The notes: generated from the sequence alone by a model not told the origin. Numbered from the stretch's first letter, positions 35,712 to 44,765 are shown. The stretch: DNA of 64,000 nucleotides from Pseudomonas sp. Root562 (GCF_001427125.1 NZ_LMGK01000020.1:1-64000); one strand, 5' to 3'. Made by a program: numbers and translations.

Positions 35712-36404
35712 ATGCACATCAACAAGCTTTTACTGGCAGTAGCTATTGGCGCGGTTTTGTCGGCGTCTACCGTACTGATCCCGGACAGCTTTTCCGGGGT
35801 ATCAAGCGCTCAGGCAAGAGATGGTGGTAGTGGCGGCGGTGGCGGTGGCGGTCACGGCGGCGGTGGTGGTGGCGGCGGTGGCGGTCACGGCGGTGGTGGT
35901 GGCAGCGGCGGTGGCGGAGGCCATGGCGGTGGCGGTAACGGCGGTGGCGGTGGCCATGGCGGTGGCGGTAACGGCGGTGGACATGGAGGGGGTGGTAACG
36001 GTGGCGGCCACGGTGGCAGTGGTGGCGGCGGTCACAGCGGCGGCTCAAGCGGCAGTGGTCATGGTGGAGACAGCGCCGGTAGCGGTCACAGCGGTAGCCA
36101 CGGCTCGGGACACTCCGGCAGCACGGCTTCGAACTCAGGGCGCAGCGGCACCCATTCCGAACCAGGTGACGATCACGGCGTCCATCGTTCGGGCGATGAC
36201 AATGGCGTTCACCGTTCTGGTGATGACAATGGTGTACACCGCTCAGGTGACGACAACGGCGTGCATCGCTCGGGTGATGACAATGGCGTTCATCGTTCAG
36301 GCGAGATCGGCGATGACCACGGTATTCGTCGGGCCGGGGAAGTGGGCGATGATCGCGGCCTGCATGCGGCCGGTGAACCCGGAGATGACAAACGCATGAA
36401 CTGA
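35712..36404 (+). CDS. secreted Gly/His-rich repeat protein
   Basis: 230 residues with a signal peptide (LLLAVAIGAVLSASTVLIP, cleavage near SAQA). Residues about 40-130 are almost pure Gly with regular His and few Ser/Asn (GGGGHGGGG). A Ser/Gly/His region follows. The C-terminus has five 9-residue units GDDNGVHRS (the first is GDDHGVHRS) and three longer variants (GEIGDDHGIRRA type). The repeat copies use different synonymous codons, so protein-level selection is likely. GGAG at 35702-35705 precedes the ATG. It lies just after gspF, so it may be cargo or a surface metal-binding component of the oxidase/secretion system. No known family. Confidence 0.8.
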   Translation: MHINKLLLAVAIGAVLSASTVLIPDSFSGVSSAQARDGGSGGGGGGGHGGGGGGGGGGHGGGGGSGGGGGHGGGGNGGGGGHGGGGNGGGHGGGGNGGGHGGSGGGGHSGGSSGSGHGGDSAGSGHSGSHGSGHSGSTASNSGRSGTHSEPGDDHGVHRSGDDNGVHRSGDDNGVHRSGDDNGVHRSGDDNGVHRSGEIGDDHGIRRAGEVGDDRGLHAAGEPGDDKRMN

Positions 36405-36418
36405 CTTGCACTGAACCG

Positions 36419-36511
36419 TGTAGGAGCGAAGCTTGCTCGCGATGGCGGTGGTCCACTCAACGGTGATGTTGATTGACACATCGTTATCGCGAGCAAGCTT
36501 TGCTCCTACAG
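36419..36511. repeat. REP doublet
   Basis: TGTAGGAGCGAAGCTTGCTC (36419-36447) faces its inverted copy (36485-36511) across a 37-bp spacer, between convergent genes. The right arm contains the stop codon of the next gene. Confidence 0.9.
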
Positions 36512-37408
36512 GGGATCACGTGAATCTTCAGTATCCAGCCGCTCGCGCAGAAACCCGATCAACGCCTGCACCGGCCGCGACGCCTGGCGATGCTGTGGAT
36601 ACACCGCCGATAACGTCAGCGGCTGCGGTCGAAACTCATCGAGCACCGGCACCAGCCTGCCATCCTGCAGCGCCGAACCGACGATGAATGCAGGCAAATA
36701 GGTAATCCCCATCCCGGCAATCGCCGCGTCCCTGAGCAACTCTCCGTTATTGACCCGCATCCGCCCGGTGACATTGACGGCCAGTGGCCTGCCCTGTCCG
36801 TTGAATCGCCATTGCACCTGTCGGCCGTGGCCATAGGGCAGGCAATCATGGTTGAGCAAATCTTCAGGTTTGACCGGTCTGCCGCGCTCGGCCAAATAGG
36901 CCGGACTGGCGCAATACACCCGCTCGATCGAAGCGATGCGTCGGGCAATGAGCGTCGAATCTTCCAGCGTACCGATGCGCAATGCCAGGTCGTAGCCTTC
37001 ACCGAGCAGATCAACCGGCCGGTCGCTTAAATCCATTTCTACGGTAACGTCACGATAGCGCTGCAAAAACTCCGGCAGCAGCCAGCCCAGATGCGCCAAG
37101 GCAAACGACAGCGGAGCGCTGACGCGGACAGTGCCGCGCGGCTCGGTGGTTTGCCCGGCAATGCCCTGCTCCACTTGCTCGACTTCGGCGAGCAGGCGAA
37201 GGGCAGATTCGTAGTAGCTCTGGCCCAGAGGTGTGACGTCCAGGCGCCGGGTCGAGCGATTGAGCAGACGCACGCCAAGGCGTTCTTCGAGCTGCATCAA
37301 ACGGCGGCTGACGAATTGCTTGGACAAGCCCAACTGATCGGCCGCCGCGGTGAAACTGCCAGAATCCATGACCTGGCAAAAAATACGCATGTCTTCGAAC
37401 GGGTTCAT
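36506..37408 (-). CDS. LysR-family transcriptional regulator
   Basis: 300 residues. The N-terminal helix-turn-helix (FCQVMDSGSFTAAADQLGLS, then KQFVSRRLMQLEERLGVRLL) is followed by an effector-binding domain (PRGTVRVSAPLSFALAHLGW) of the CrgA/DmlR-like group. ATG at 37408; a GTG two codons upstream is possible. It is downstream of and co-oriented with the YcaC-like hydrolase/amidohydrolase operon, so it may regulate that operon. The TAG stop is provided by the REP arm. Confidence 0.88.
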   Translation of the reverse strand: MNPFEDMRIFCQVMDSGSFTAAADQLGLSKQFVSRRLMQLEERLGVRLLNRSTRRLDVTPLGQSYYESALRLLAEVEQVEQGIAGQTTEPRGTVRVSAPLSFALAHLGWLLPEFLQRYRDVTVEMDLSDRPVDLLGEGYDLALRIGTLEDSTLIARRIASIERVYCASPAYLAERGRPVKPEDLLNHDCLPYGHGRQVQWRFNGQGRPLAVNVTGRMRVNNGELLRDAAIAGMGITYLPAFIVGSALQDGRLVPVLDEFRPQPLTLSAVYPQHRQASRPVQALIGFLRERLDTEDSRDPL

Positions 37409-37468
37409 TGTCACGCCTTGGTTGACGGTCCGGTACTTTATACCAAGGTCAGTCTGCCAACGGCTTTT

Positions 37469-37498
37469 CTGTAGGAGCGAGCCTGCTCGCTCCTACAG
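37469..37498. repeat. perfect REP hairpin
   Basis: CTGTAGGAGCGAGC and its exact complement with a 2-base loop, giving a 14-bp perfect stem. It sits nine bases after the stop of the YcaC-like gene on the minus strand and may end its transcript before the LysR gene. Confidence 0.9.
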
Positions 37499-37507
37499 GG
37501 GCGTTGC

Positions 37508-38134
37508 TTATTTCGCGGTAAACGTGGTGTAGCTGTTGATCAGGTTGCGGTAGTTCGGGATGCGTTCGGAAAGCAGGTTGGCCAGGCCTTCCATGTCGTT
37601 GCGCCAGTCGCCTTGCAGTTCGCAGGCCACGGAGAACCAGTTAAGCAGCTGTGCACCGGCCGCCGACATGCGCGCCCAGGCGGCTTGTTGCACGGTGGTG
37701 TTGAAGGTGCCGGAAGCATCGGTCACCACGAACACGTCAAAGCCTTCGGCCAGTGCGGACAGCGTCGGGAACGCCACGCACACGTCGGTCACCACACCGG
37801 CAATGATCAGTTGCTTGCGCCCGGTAGCCTTCACTGCCTTGACGAAGTCTTCGTTGTCCCAAGCGTTGATCTGGCCAGGGCGCGCAATGAACGGCGCGTC
37901 GGGGAACTGCGCCTTGAGCTCCGGCACGATCGGGCCGTTCGGGCCGCTGTCGAAACTGGTGGTGAGGATGGTCGGCAAGTTGAAGAATTTGGCGATGTCA
38001 CCCAGGGCCAGTACGTTGTTCTTGAACTCATTGGGCGAAAAATCCTGCACCAGCGAGATCAGACCTGTCTGGTGATCGACCAACAGCACAACGGCATCGT
38101 CTTTATTCAGGCGTTTGTAGGGAACGTTGCTCAT
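37508..38134 (-). CDS. isochorismatase-family hydrolase (YcaC-like)
   Basis: 208 residues. Catalytic residues of the cysteine hydrolase fold are present: Asp in VLLVDHQTG, Lys in the central VKATGRKQLIIAG region and the nucleophile Cys in GVVTDVCVAF. It matches YcaC-type hydrolases, which form large oligomers and have uncertain substrates. It is the last gene of a three-gene run (ABM monooxygenase, amidohydrolase, this gene), with 39 bp to the amidohydrolase stop. Confidence 0.88.
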   Translation of the reverse strand: MSNVPYKRLNKDDAVVLLVDHQTGLISLVQDFSPNEFKNNVLALGDIAKFFNLPTILTTSFDSGPNGPIVPELKAQFPDAPFIARPGQINAWDNEDFVKAVKATGRKQLIIAGVVTDVCVAFPTLSALAEGFDVFVVTDASGTFNTTVQQAAWARMSAAGAQLLNWFSVACELQGDWRNDMEGLANLLSERIPNYRNLINSYTTFTAK

Positions 38135-38173
38135 GGGTAACTCCTCGGTGGATGAATGTCTTTTGGGTGTTCG

Positions 38174-40012
38174 TCAGAAAGCAAAACACGAGCAGCCGAA
38201 GGCGCCCCAGAAACCGGCAAAGTCGCTGACCGGCGCATTCGACAGGCGCGCCCGTTCATGGCTGTGGGAATGCACCGCACACGGACCGCTGCACTGATGA
38301 ACCTGCGCTTGCAGGGGTGAGGCTGGCCGCCAATGGCCCGGCACTTTCACCACCGGCGACCAATCCGGCAGCACCGGCACACTGGCCGGGCCAAGTTTTT
38401 CGAAGTCGCCGGCGGCATACACCACTTTGCCGCCGACCACGGTCAGCACCGACTCGATCCATTTGATCGCTTCTTCGTCGACACTGAAAAAGTCCGCGCT
38501 CAACGCCGCGATATCGGCCAGCTGTCCGACCTTGATCTGGCCCTTCTTGCCCTGCTCGGACGAGAACCAGGCGCTGCCATGGGTGAACAGTTCCAGCGCA
38601 GTCTGGCGCGACAGGCCTTCGGCATGCAGCGCCATGCCGCCGACGGTGCGTGCGCTGACCATCCAGTACAACGAGGTCCATGGATTGTAGCTCGACACGC
38701 GCGTGGCATCGGTGCCCGCGCCTACCGGCACACCTTCAGCGAGCATGCGTTTGATCGGCGGGGTGGCTTCGGCCGCTTTGGCCCCATAACGCTCGACAAA
38801 ATACTCACCCTGGAACGCCATGCGATCCTGAATCGCAATGCCGCCGCCCAGCGCCCTCACCCGCTCGATGTTCTGCGGGGTAATGGTTTCGGCGTGATCG
38901 AAAAACCAGGGCAGGCCATTGAACGGAATGTCGCGGTTGACCTTCTCGAACACATCGAGCATGCGACTGATGGATTCGTTGTAGGTGGCATGCAGACGGA
39001 ACGGCCAGCGCTGTTCGACGAGGTGGCGCACCACTGGCTCCAGCTCGTCCTCCATGCTCTGCGGCAGGTCAGGGCGCGGTTCGAGGAAGTCTTCGAAGTC
39101 TGCCGCCGAGAACACCAGCATTTCCCCGGCGCCGTTGTGACGCAGGAAGTCATCGCCCTGGTGCAATTTGACGCTACCGGTCCAGTTCTGGAAGTCGGCC
39201 AGCTCTTCTTTGGGTTTCTGGGTAAACAGGTTGTAGGCGATGCGCACGGTCAGTTGCTCATCCTTGGCCAATTGTTCGATCACCTGATAATCGTCGGGAT
39301 AATTCTGGAAACCACCGCCGGCGTCGATGGCACTGGTCAGGCCCAGACGATTGAGTTCGCGCATGAACTGCCGCGTCGAGTTGACCTGATACTCCAGCGG
39401 CAACTTCGGCCCCTTGGCCAGGGTCGAGTAGAGAATCATCGCGTTGGGACGTGCCACCAGCATGCCGGTGGGGTTGCCGTTAGCGTCGCGAACGATTTCG
39501 CCGCCCGGCGGGTTCGGCGTGTCGCGGGTGTACCCGGCTACCCGCAGCGCGGCCCGGTTGAGCAAGGCCCGATCATACAAATGCAGGACGAACACCGGTG
39601 TGTCCGGCGCGGCCTGATTGAGTTCATCAAGGGTCGGCATGCGTTTTTCGGCAAACTGAAACTCGTTCCAGCCACCCACCACGCGCACCCACTGCGGTGT
39701 TGGTGTGCGATCGGCTTGCTCCTTGAGCATGCGCAAGGCGTCGGCCAGCGAGGGCACACCTTCCCAGCGCAATTCAAGGTTGTAGTTCAGGCCCCCGCGG
39801 ATCAAGTGCAAGTGCGAGTCATTGAGACCGGGAATCACGCAACGGCCCTTGAGGTCGATCACTTGCGTGACCGGACCGCGTAACGCCATGGCCTGGGCAT
39901 CGCTGCCGACCGCTACAAAGCGACCGTCACTGATCGCAACCGCACTGGCGTGCGGATTCTCGCGGTCGACCGTATGAAATTGGCCATTGAACAGAATCAG
40001 ATCGGCGTTCAT
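38174..40012 (-). CDS. YtcJ-like amidohydrolase with Cys/His-rich tail
   Basis: 612 residues of the amidohydrolase superfamily. The metal-binding start is LNDSHLHLIRGG (the HxH pair), later His residues are in LHATYNESI and FDHAETIT, and the catalytic Asp is in GAGTDATRVS. YtcJ-type enzymes hydrolyse N-substituted amides or act on formamide-like substrates. The last 45 residues are unusual: CSGPC, HSHSH and a final CSC motif after the catalytic domain, suggesting a metal site or redox tail. The ATG at 40012 follows the ABM gene by nine bases. Confidence 0.85.
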   Translation of the reverse strand: MNADLILFNGQFHTVDRENPHASAVAISDGRFVAVGSDAQAMALRGPVTQVIDLKGRCVIPGLNDSHLHLIRGGLNYNLELRWEGVPSLADALRMLKEQADRTPTPQWVRVVGGWNEFQFAEKRMPTLDELNQAAPDTPVFVLHLYDRALLNRAALRVAGYTRDTPNPPGGEIVRDANGNPTGMLVARPNAMILYSTLAKGPKLPLEYQVNSTRQFMRELNRLGLTSAIDAGGGFQNYPDDYQVIEQLAKDEQLTVRIAYNLFTQKPKEELADFQNWTGSVKLHQGDDFLRHNGAGEMLVFSAADFEDFLEPRPDLPQSMEDELEPVVRHLVEQRWPFRLHATYNESISRMLDVFEKVNRDIPFNGLPWFFDHAETITPQNIERVRALGGGIAIQDRMAFQGEYFVERYGAKAAEATPPIKRMLAEGVPVGAGTDATRVSSYNPWTSLYWMVSARTVGGMALHAEGLSRQTALELFTHGSAWFSSEQGKKGQIKVGQLADIAALSADFFSVDEEAIKWIESVLTVVGGKVVYAAGDFEKLGPASVPVLPDWSPVVKVPGHWRPASPLQAQVHQCSGPCAVHSHSHERARLSNAPVSDFAGFWGAFGCSCFAF

Positions 40013-40021
40013 CGCAGTTCC

Positions 40022-40633
40022 TTAAGGCAATTTGGCAGGGGACTGGCCGGCTTCCAGCCAGGGCGCAAACAGGCGCGTGGCGAGCGGCATGAAGACGTAC
40101 ACCACTGACAGCACGATGGTCAGGGTGATCAGGAACGTGGCGACCACGTAATTGGAAAGAAATGCGTTGAGCTGCAGCAACGGCCCCCAAAGCAGCGGTA
40201 CCAACAGCGTGTGCGGCAGGATCACCAGCAGCGTGACCACCGCCTGCTTCCAGCGCGGTGCAGGCGAGCCGGTTTCAGTCTGCGGGGTAAACCAGAACTC
40301 GTTGACCGGGTTGACCTCGGTCTGGTCGCCATCAGCGAGCATCGGCGCAGCTTCGTCGACCAGCGCCTGGCGCTGCGGCGAATCGAGCCAGCGCTGCATC
40401 GCTTCAGTGGAGCAAAAGCGCAGCACGCAGGTGTACGTGTCGAGACCCGCGCTTTTGCCACGCACCACATCCACCCCCAGGTGCCCCACGCTTTGCCCGG
40501 CAACCTTGACGATGTTGCGCAGCCAGGCTTCATACGGCACTTCGGAACCGGCCTTGATCCGATGCTTGACGATCAACGTGACAACTTCATCGAACCCAGG
40601 TGTCTGTGTGCTCCGGGACTGGATTTCAGACAT
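40022..40633 (-). CDS. antibiotic-biosynthesis-monooxygenase-like domain with two membrane helices
   Basis: 203 residues. Residues about 15-110 form an ABM ferredoxin-like domain (VTLIVKHRIKAGSEVPYEAW, YTCVLRFCSTEAMQRWLDSP). The C-terminal half has two membrane helices (VVTLLVILPHTLLVPLLW and VVATFLITLTIVLSVVYVFM). Membrane-tethered ABM proteins of this form occur in pseudomonads, but their reaction is unknown. It is the first gene of the amidohydrolase operon; the promoter must lie in 40634-40739. Confidence 0.8.
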   Translation of the reverse strand: MSEIQSRSTQTPGFDEVVTLIVKHRIKAGSEVPYEAWLRNIVKVAGQSVGHLGVDVVRGKSAGLDTYTCVLRFCSTEAMQRWLDSPQRQALVDEAAPMLADGDQTEVNPVNEFWFTPQTETGSPAPRWKQAVVTLLVILPHTLLVPLLWGPLLQLNAFLSNYVVATFLITLTIVLSVVYVFMPLATRLFAPWLEAGQSPAKLP

Positions 40634-40739
40634 GACGAAGGTCTCCGACGTAACAATGTTGAAAGGACTTCAATGTTGCCGATGACGGGAAGGAAAAAAT
40701 TGCATGTACGTGCTTTTTTTTTAAACGTGCCGCCCGGAC

Positions 40740-41495
40740 TCAGGGCTTGCGCAACAAATAGGTATCCATGATCCAGCCATTGGCCTGTCGGGCCGCCTTG
40801 CGGACCCGCTCAATCTCATCCGCGACGTCCCTGAGCTTGCCGCTGATCAGGATTTCATCGGGTGTCCCCAGGTAGGCCCCCCAATAAATCTGCGTGTCCT
40901 GATCCGCTACCTGTTGGTAGGCGTCCTGGGCATCGAGCATCACCACCAGGCTATCGGCGTCGCTCACCTGCCCCGCGGCCAGTCGCCGGCCAGTGGTGAT
41001 TTCAACCGGACGACCGATCTGATTGAGCGTCACTTTGTGCTGCGCCGCCAGCGCCTGAACGCTGGTGATGCCGGGAATCACCTCGTATTCGAAAGCGCAG
41101 GTGCCTGCCGCGAGAATGGCCTGCAGGATTCGCAGGGTGCTGTCGTAAAGTGCCGGGTCACCCCATACCAGGAACCCGCCGCACTGGCCGTCCGTCATTT
41201 GCTCATTGATCAGGCGCTCGAAGGTACGCTGCTTGACCAGGTTCAGCTCATTGACGCTGCAAGTGTAGTCAACATCGCCACGCTCGCGTTCCGCAACCGG
41301 CGCTTCGACAAAGCGGTAATCGCGATGGCTGATGTAACGCTCACAAATGTCGCGGCGCAGGTCGACCAGTTTGTCTTTGCTCCGGCCCTTGTCCATGAGG
41401 AAAAACACATCGACCCGATTCAGCGCCTTGACCGCTTGCACGGTGATGTAATCAGGGTTGCCGGCACCGATGCCGATGACCATTATCTTTTTCAT
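40740..41495 (-). CDS. cobF: precorrin-6A synthase (deacetylating) CobF
   Basis: 251 residues. It methylates C-1 of precorrin-5 with loss of acetate in aerobic cobalamin synthesis, using S-adenosylmethionine. GIGAGNPDYITVQAVKAL is the N-terminal SAM-methylase motif, GGFLVWGDPALYDSTLRIL the second, and VIPGITSVQALAAQHKVTLN the third. The ATG at 41495 has AGGGG about seven bases upstream; the TTG one codon before is unlikely. It overlaps the phosphatase gene upstream by one base (TGATG). The other cob genes are not in the window, and I see no cobalamin riboswitch upstream. Confidence 0.95.
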   Translation of the reverse strand: MKKIMVIGIGAGNPDYITVQAVKALNRVDVFFLMDKGRSKDKLVDLRRDICERYISHRDYRFVEAPVAERERGDVDYTCSVNELNLVKQRTFERLINEQMTDGQCGGFLVWGDPALYDSTLRILQAILAAGTCAFEYEVIPGITSVQALAAQHKVTLNQIGRPVEITTGRRLAAGQVSDADSLVVMLDAQDAYQQVADQDTQIYWGAYLGTPDEILISGKLRDVADEIERVRKAARQANGWIMDTYLLRKP

Positions 41496-42067
41496 CAAGA
41501 CACCCCTTCAGGATCAGTGCCCGGCAGCCGCAAGCGCCAGCAACCATTGAACCGCAACTCGATGGACGACAGCGGCTCGACATCGATCAGGTTGTAGGCC
41601 GGGCTCTGCAGGACGTGACTCAGAGCGGCACGAATGACAAACGGATGGGTAACGGCGATGAAATGCCCAGGTGTTGCTTGCAGCGTCGTCAGCCACTCAG
41701 CGATGCGCGTACAAACCTGCGCCACCGACTCACCACCGTGCGGGGCCGCATGCGGGTCGGCAATCCAGCCCTGCAATAATTCAGGTTCGGATGTTTGCAC
41801 GTCATTGATGCTTGCGCCGCACCAGCGCCCGAAATCGCAATCTCTCAGGGCTGCGACGACCTCCATCGTACTGCCGAACAATTCGGCGGTTTGTCGGGTG
41901 CGCAGCTCCGGCCCGCATAACAGCTTCGGCGCACCCTTGAATTGAGAACTGCGCGAACCCCGCGCCGATTGCCAATCCATCTCCAGCGGCTCGTTTGTAG
42001 GAAACCGCGCAAGTTTTTGTGCGACAGTTCGTGCATGGCACATCAGGGTCAAACGAGTCGCCTTCAC
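41495..42067 (-). CDS. histidine phosphatase-like protein with altered catalytic motif
   Basis: 190 residues. The fold is that of the RHG phosphatases, but the signature RHG is replaced: LTLMCHARTVAQ has Cys before the His and Ala after it. The second-half VTHPFVIRAAL keeps the other His. It is coupled to cobF, so a CobC-like role (alpha-ribazole or cobalamin phosphate removal) is suggested by position, but altered residues may reduce activity. The start is a GTG at 42067. The frame is open for about 40 further codons upstream without a usual start codon. Confidence 0.75.
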   Translation of the reverse strand: MKATRLTLMCHARTVAQKLARFPTNEPLEMDWQSARGSRSSQFKGAPKLLCGPELRTRQTAELFGSTMEVVAALRDCDFGRWCGASINDVQTSEPELLQGWIADPHAAPHGGESVAQVCTRIAEWLTTLQATPGHFIAVTHPFVIRAALSHVLQSPAYNLIDVEPLSSIELRFNGCWRLRLPGTDPEGVS

Positions 42068-42652
42068 GCGGGGTTTCTCTGTCGGGTGGAAGGGATAAAC
42101 GGCGTTTAATCGCCAGCCAGAGGCAATTGTGCCGTAAGAGTCGGCATCGGGGTTGTTTCCTTTGACTTGAAATGGGTAATGGCCGGATGCCTTTCATGCT
42201 ACAGGATCAGCCATCTCTGACTGCTCTTTGGGCGTTTGCCTACAAGCCTGATCGACTTACCTGAAGCCCCGATGCGCATCGATCAAAAATCGTCACTGGA
42301 CGTTGAAATCCCGCACGAAAATTAACTAGACATGCAGTGCGGCTTAAATAAATACTGCTTTCAACGGATTACCGATAGCCCACATCCAGCAGGAGCCCGG
42401 ATGCCTGTTTTGCCAGCCCCGAACATCGATTCCGGTCTGGAACCTGACCCATACGAACGCAAGATCCATTCACCCTGACGAGCCCCATGGCAGGGTCTGG
42501 AGCGGGCACGGTGATGCGTGTAGTCATACCCGGTAACGAACAAAAAAGAGCGACGCCTTACAAGGCTACCGCCGAAAAAATGCGTGGAAAACCGACAGTG
42601 ATTGTCAGGCTTGGTGCCCCGTCACCCAGCCCTTTGAGACAGGAGTGCATCC
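42068..42652. other. 585-bp intergenic region without recognisable gene
   Basis: This is the divergent control region of the phosphatase-cobF pair and the AruF-like gene. On the minus strand the phosphatase frame continues to a TGA about 40 codons upstream (reading ...NNPDADSYGTIASGWRLNAV...), which might mean a non-standard start. I searched for cobalamin riboswitch boxes and found none. No palindrome stands out. Confidence 0.5.
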
Positions 42653-43669
42653 ATGCTGGTCTTGCGCCCAGTGCAGTTAACCGACCTGCCCCAGTTGCAG
42701 CGCCTTGCTCGCGAAAGCCTGGTGGGCGTCACGTCCTTGCCGGACGACAGCGAGCGCTTGCGCGATAAAATCCTCGATTCCTGCACATCTTTCGAGCAAA
42801 ACGTGCAGAACCCCGGGCCGGAGAATTATTTCTTCGTACTCGAGGACCTGACAAACCGGTCTCTGATCGGATGCTCGGAGATTCTGGCGACTGCCGGGTT
42901 CGACGAACCGTTCTACAGCCTGCGCAATCGCCACTTCAATAGTGCCTCGCGAGAGTTGAACATCGAGCACGGCGTGCCGGCGTTGTCGCTGTGCCAGGAC
43001 CTCAGTGGCCACACATTGCTGCGCGGTTTTCACATTGATGGCGCATGGACAGGAACGGCCGCCTCCGAACTGTTGTCGCGAGCGCGCCTGCTGTTCATCG
43101 CCGCCCATGCCCAGCGCTTTTGCGGCACAGTGATTACCGAAATCGTCGGTTACAGCAGCGATGAGGGACATTCACCCTTCTGGGATGCCGTGGGCAAACA
43201 CTTCTTCGACCTGCCCTACGTCGAAGCAGAGCGCTTGTGTGGCCTGGAAAGCCGGGCGTTCCTCGCCGAATTGATGCCGCAATATCCGATCTACGTGCCC
43301 ATGCTGCCCCAAGCCGCACAGGACTGCATCGGCCGGATCCACCCCGATGGCCAGGAAGCCTTCGACATTCTTCAGCGCGAGGGATTCGAAACCAATCACT
43401 ACGTCGACCTTTTCGACGGCGGTCCAACCCTGCTGGCCCGCACGGGCAACATACGGTCCATCGCCCAAAGCCAAACCACCCAGGCCAGCCCCGGTGCGTT
43501 CATCGACGCTCGAGGGCGTTACCTGGTCAGCAATGATTCGCTGGAGAACTTTCGCGTCATCATTGCAGAACTGGACTACCTGCCCGGAAAACCCGTGACC
43601 CTCGATGCCGCGATGTGTGCAGCGTTGAAGGTGACCGAGGGCCGTCAGGTTCGGTTGATTGCCCTGTGA
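42653..43669 (+). CDS. arginine/ornithine N-succinyltransferase alpha-type subunit (AruF-like)
   Basis: 338 residues of the AstA family. Conserved stretches are LRPVQLTDLPQLQRLA at the start, HGVPALSLCQDLSGHTLLRG in the middle and SPFWDAVGKHFFDLPYVEAE with FLAELMPQYPIY. The enzyme succinylates arginine or ornithine, the first step of the AST pathway. AGGAG at 42641-42645 precedes the ATG. The beta-type gene follows, but the other aru genes (aruC, D, B, E) and argR do not, so this pair is separated from the usual operon and is possibly a second copy with another substrate. Confidence 0.88.
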   Translation: MLVLRPVQLTDLPQLQRLARESLVGVTSLPDDSERLRDKILDSCTSFEQNVQNPGPENYFFVLEDLTNRSLIGCSEILATAGFDEPFYSLRNRHFNSASRELNIEHGVPALSLCQDLSGHTLLRGFHIDGAWTGTAASELLSRARLLFIAAHAQRFCGTVITEIVGYSSDEGHSPFWDAVGKHFFDLPYVEAERLCGLESRAFLAELMPQYPIYVPMLPQAAQDCIGRIHPDGQEAFDILQREGFETNHYVDLFDGGPTLLARTGNIRSIAQSQTTQASPGAFIDARGRYLVSNDSLENFRVIIAELDYLPGKPVTLDAAMCAALKVTEGRQVRLIAL

Positions 43670-43730
43670 GCATCGTTGTGTGCGGTGCCCGACAACGATC
43701 CCCGTACAAACCCGAAGCAGGAGCGGCATC

Positions 43731-44765
43731 ATGATTGTTCGACCGGCCCAGGTGACCGACCTGCCTGCCCTGCTCGCGTTGGTTCGGCTTGCGGGTCGAG
43801 GGATGACGACTTTGCCGGCCGACGAAGAACGACTGAACTACCGATTGCGATGGGCAAAAAGAACGTTCGCCGAGCAGGTCGAACGTGCCGATGCGGATTA
43901 CCTGTTCGTACTCGAAGACGACGATCAGCAAGTGGTGGGCGTGAGTGCCGTGGCGGGAGCCGTTGGCCTGCGCGAACCCTGGTACAACTATCGGGTCGGT
44001 CTGACGGTCAGCTCATCCCCGGACCTGGGGATCCAGCGACACATTCCGACCTTGTTCCTGAGCAATGAAATGACCGGGCAATCGGAACTCCGCACGTTGT
44101 TCCTGCGCCCCGACCAGCGCCTGGGCAGCCACGGTCGACTTCTATCCCTGAGTCGCCTGTTGTTTGTCGCGGAGTTCCCGAGCCTGTTTGGCGACAAACT
44201 CATCGCCGAGCTGCGCGGCAGTGCCGACGAACAGGGCTGTTCGCCCTTCTGGGACAGCGTGGGCCGCCACTTTTTCCAGATGGATTTCAGCCACGCCGAT
44301 CACCTGTCCGGGTTGGGCAACAAATCGTTCATCGCCGAACTGATGCCACGCCAACCCATTTATACCTGTCTGCTCACAGAACAGGCTCAAGCCGTGATCG
44401 GCAAACCTCACGCCAACAGCGAAGCGGCACTGAAAATCCTCAGCGACGAGGGTTTTGACCACAAAGGTTATATCGACATTTTCGACGCCGGCCCGGTCAT
44501 CGAAGCCCCGACCTCCGGCATTCGCACCGTGCGCGACAGTCAATTGCTTGATTTGGCCATTGGCACTCCGGACGAGCAGGCGCCGCTGTGGCTGATCCAC
44601 AACCGCCGACTGGAAAACTGTCGCATCACTGCTGCCCGGGCTCGACAATCAGGGCACAGTCTGGTGGTTGATCGTCTCACCGCCAAACGCCTGCAATTGC
44701 GACCCGGCGATTCTGTTCGAGCCGTCCCCTTGCTCAAACAACAGCAGCAGGCAGTGGCGGCGTAA
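43731..44765 (+). CDS. arginine/ornithine N-succinyltransferase beta-type subunit (AruG-like)
   Basis: 344 residues, paralogous to the preceding protein: MIVRPAQVTDLPALLALVR, HIPTLFLSNEMTGQSELRTL, SPFWDSVGRHFFQMDFSHAD, FIAELMPRQPIYTCLL. In P. aeruginosa AruF and AruG form a heteromeric succinyltransferase, and the order here is the same. AGGAG at 43718-43722, eight bases before the ATG, fixes the start. The 61-bp gap and lack of terminator support co-transcription. The tail ends in a Gln/Ala run (KQQQQAVAA). Confidence 0.88.
   Translation: MIVRPAQVTDLPALLALVRLAGRGMTTLPADEERLNYRLRWAKRTFAEQVERADADYLFVLEDDDQQVVGVSAVAGAVGLREPWYNYRVGLTVSSSPDLGIQRHIPTLFLSNEMTGQSELRTLFLRPDQRLGSHGRLLSLSRLLFVAEFPSLFGDKLIAELRGSADEQGCSPFWDSVGRHFFQMDFSHADHLSGLGNKSFIAELMPRQPIYTCLLTEQAQAVIGKPHANSEAALKILSDEGFDHKGYIDIFDAGPVIEAPTSGIRTVRDSQLLDLAIGTPDEQAPLWLIHNRRLENCRITAARARQSGHSLVVDRLTAKRLQLRPGDSVRAVPLLKQQQQAVAA

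Noticed and set aside
35821..36300. CRISPR array in the repetitive stretch
   Set aside because: The repeats are contiguous codon repeats of a protein gene with no unique spacers.
35767..36456. His/Arg-rich frame antisense to the Gly-rich gene
   Set aside because: It mirrors the GGN/CAC codon repeats of the plus-strand gene and has no start signal.
42068..42300. Cobalamin riboswitch before the phosphatase-cobF pair
   Set aside because: The conserved boxes of that element are not present in the minus-strand leader.
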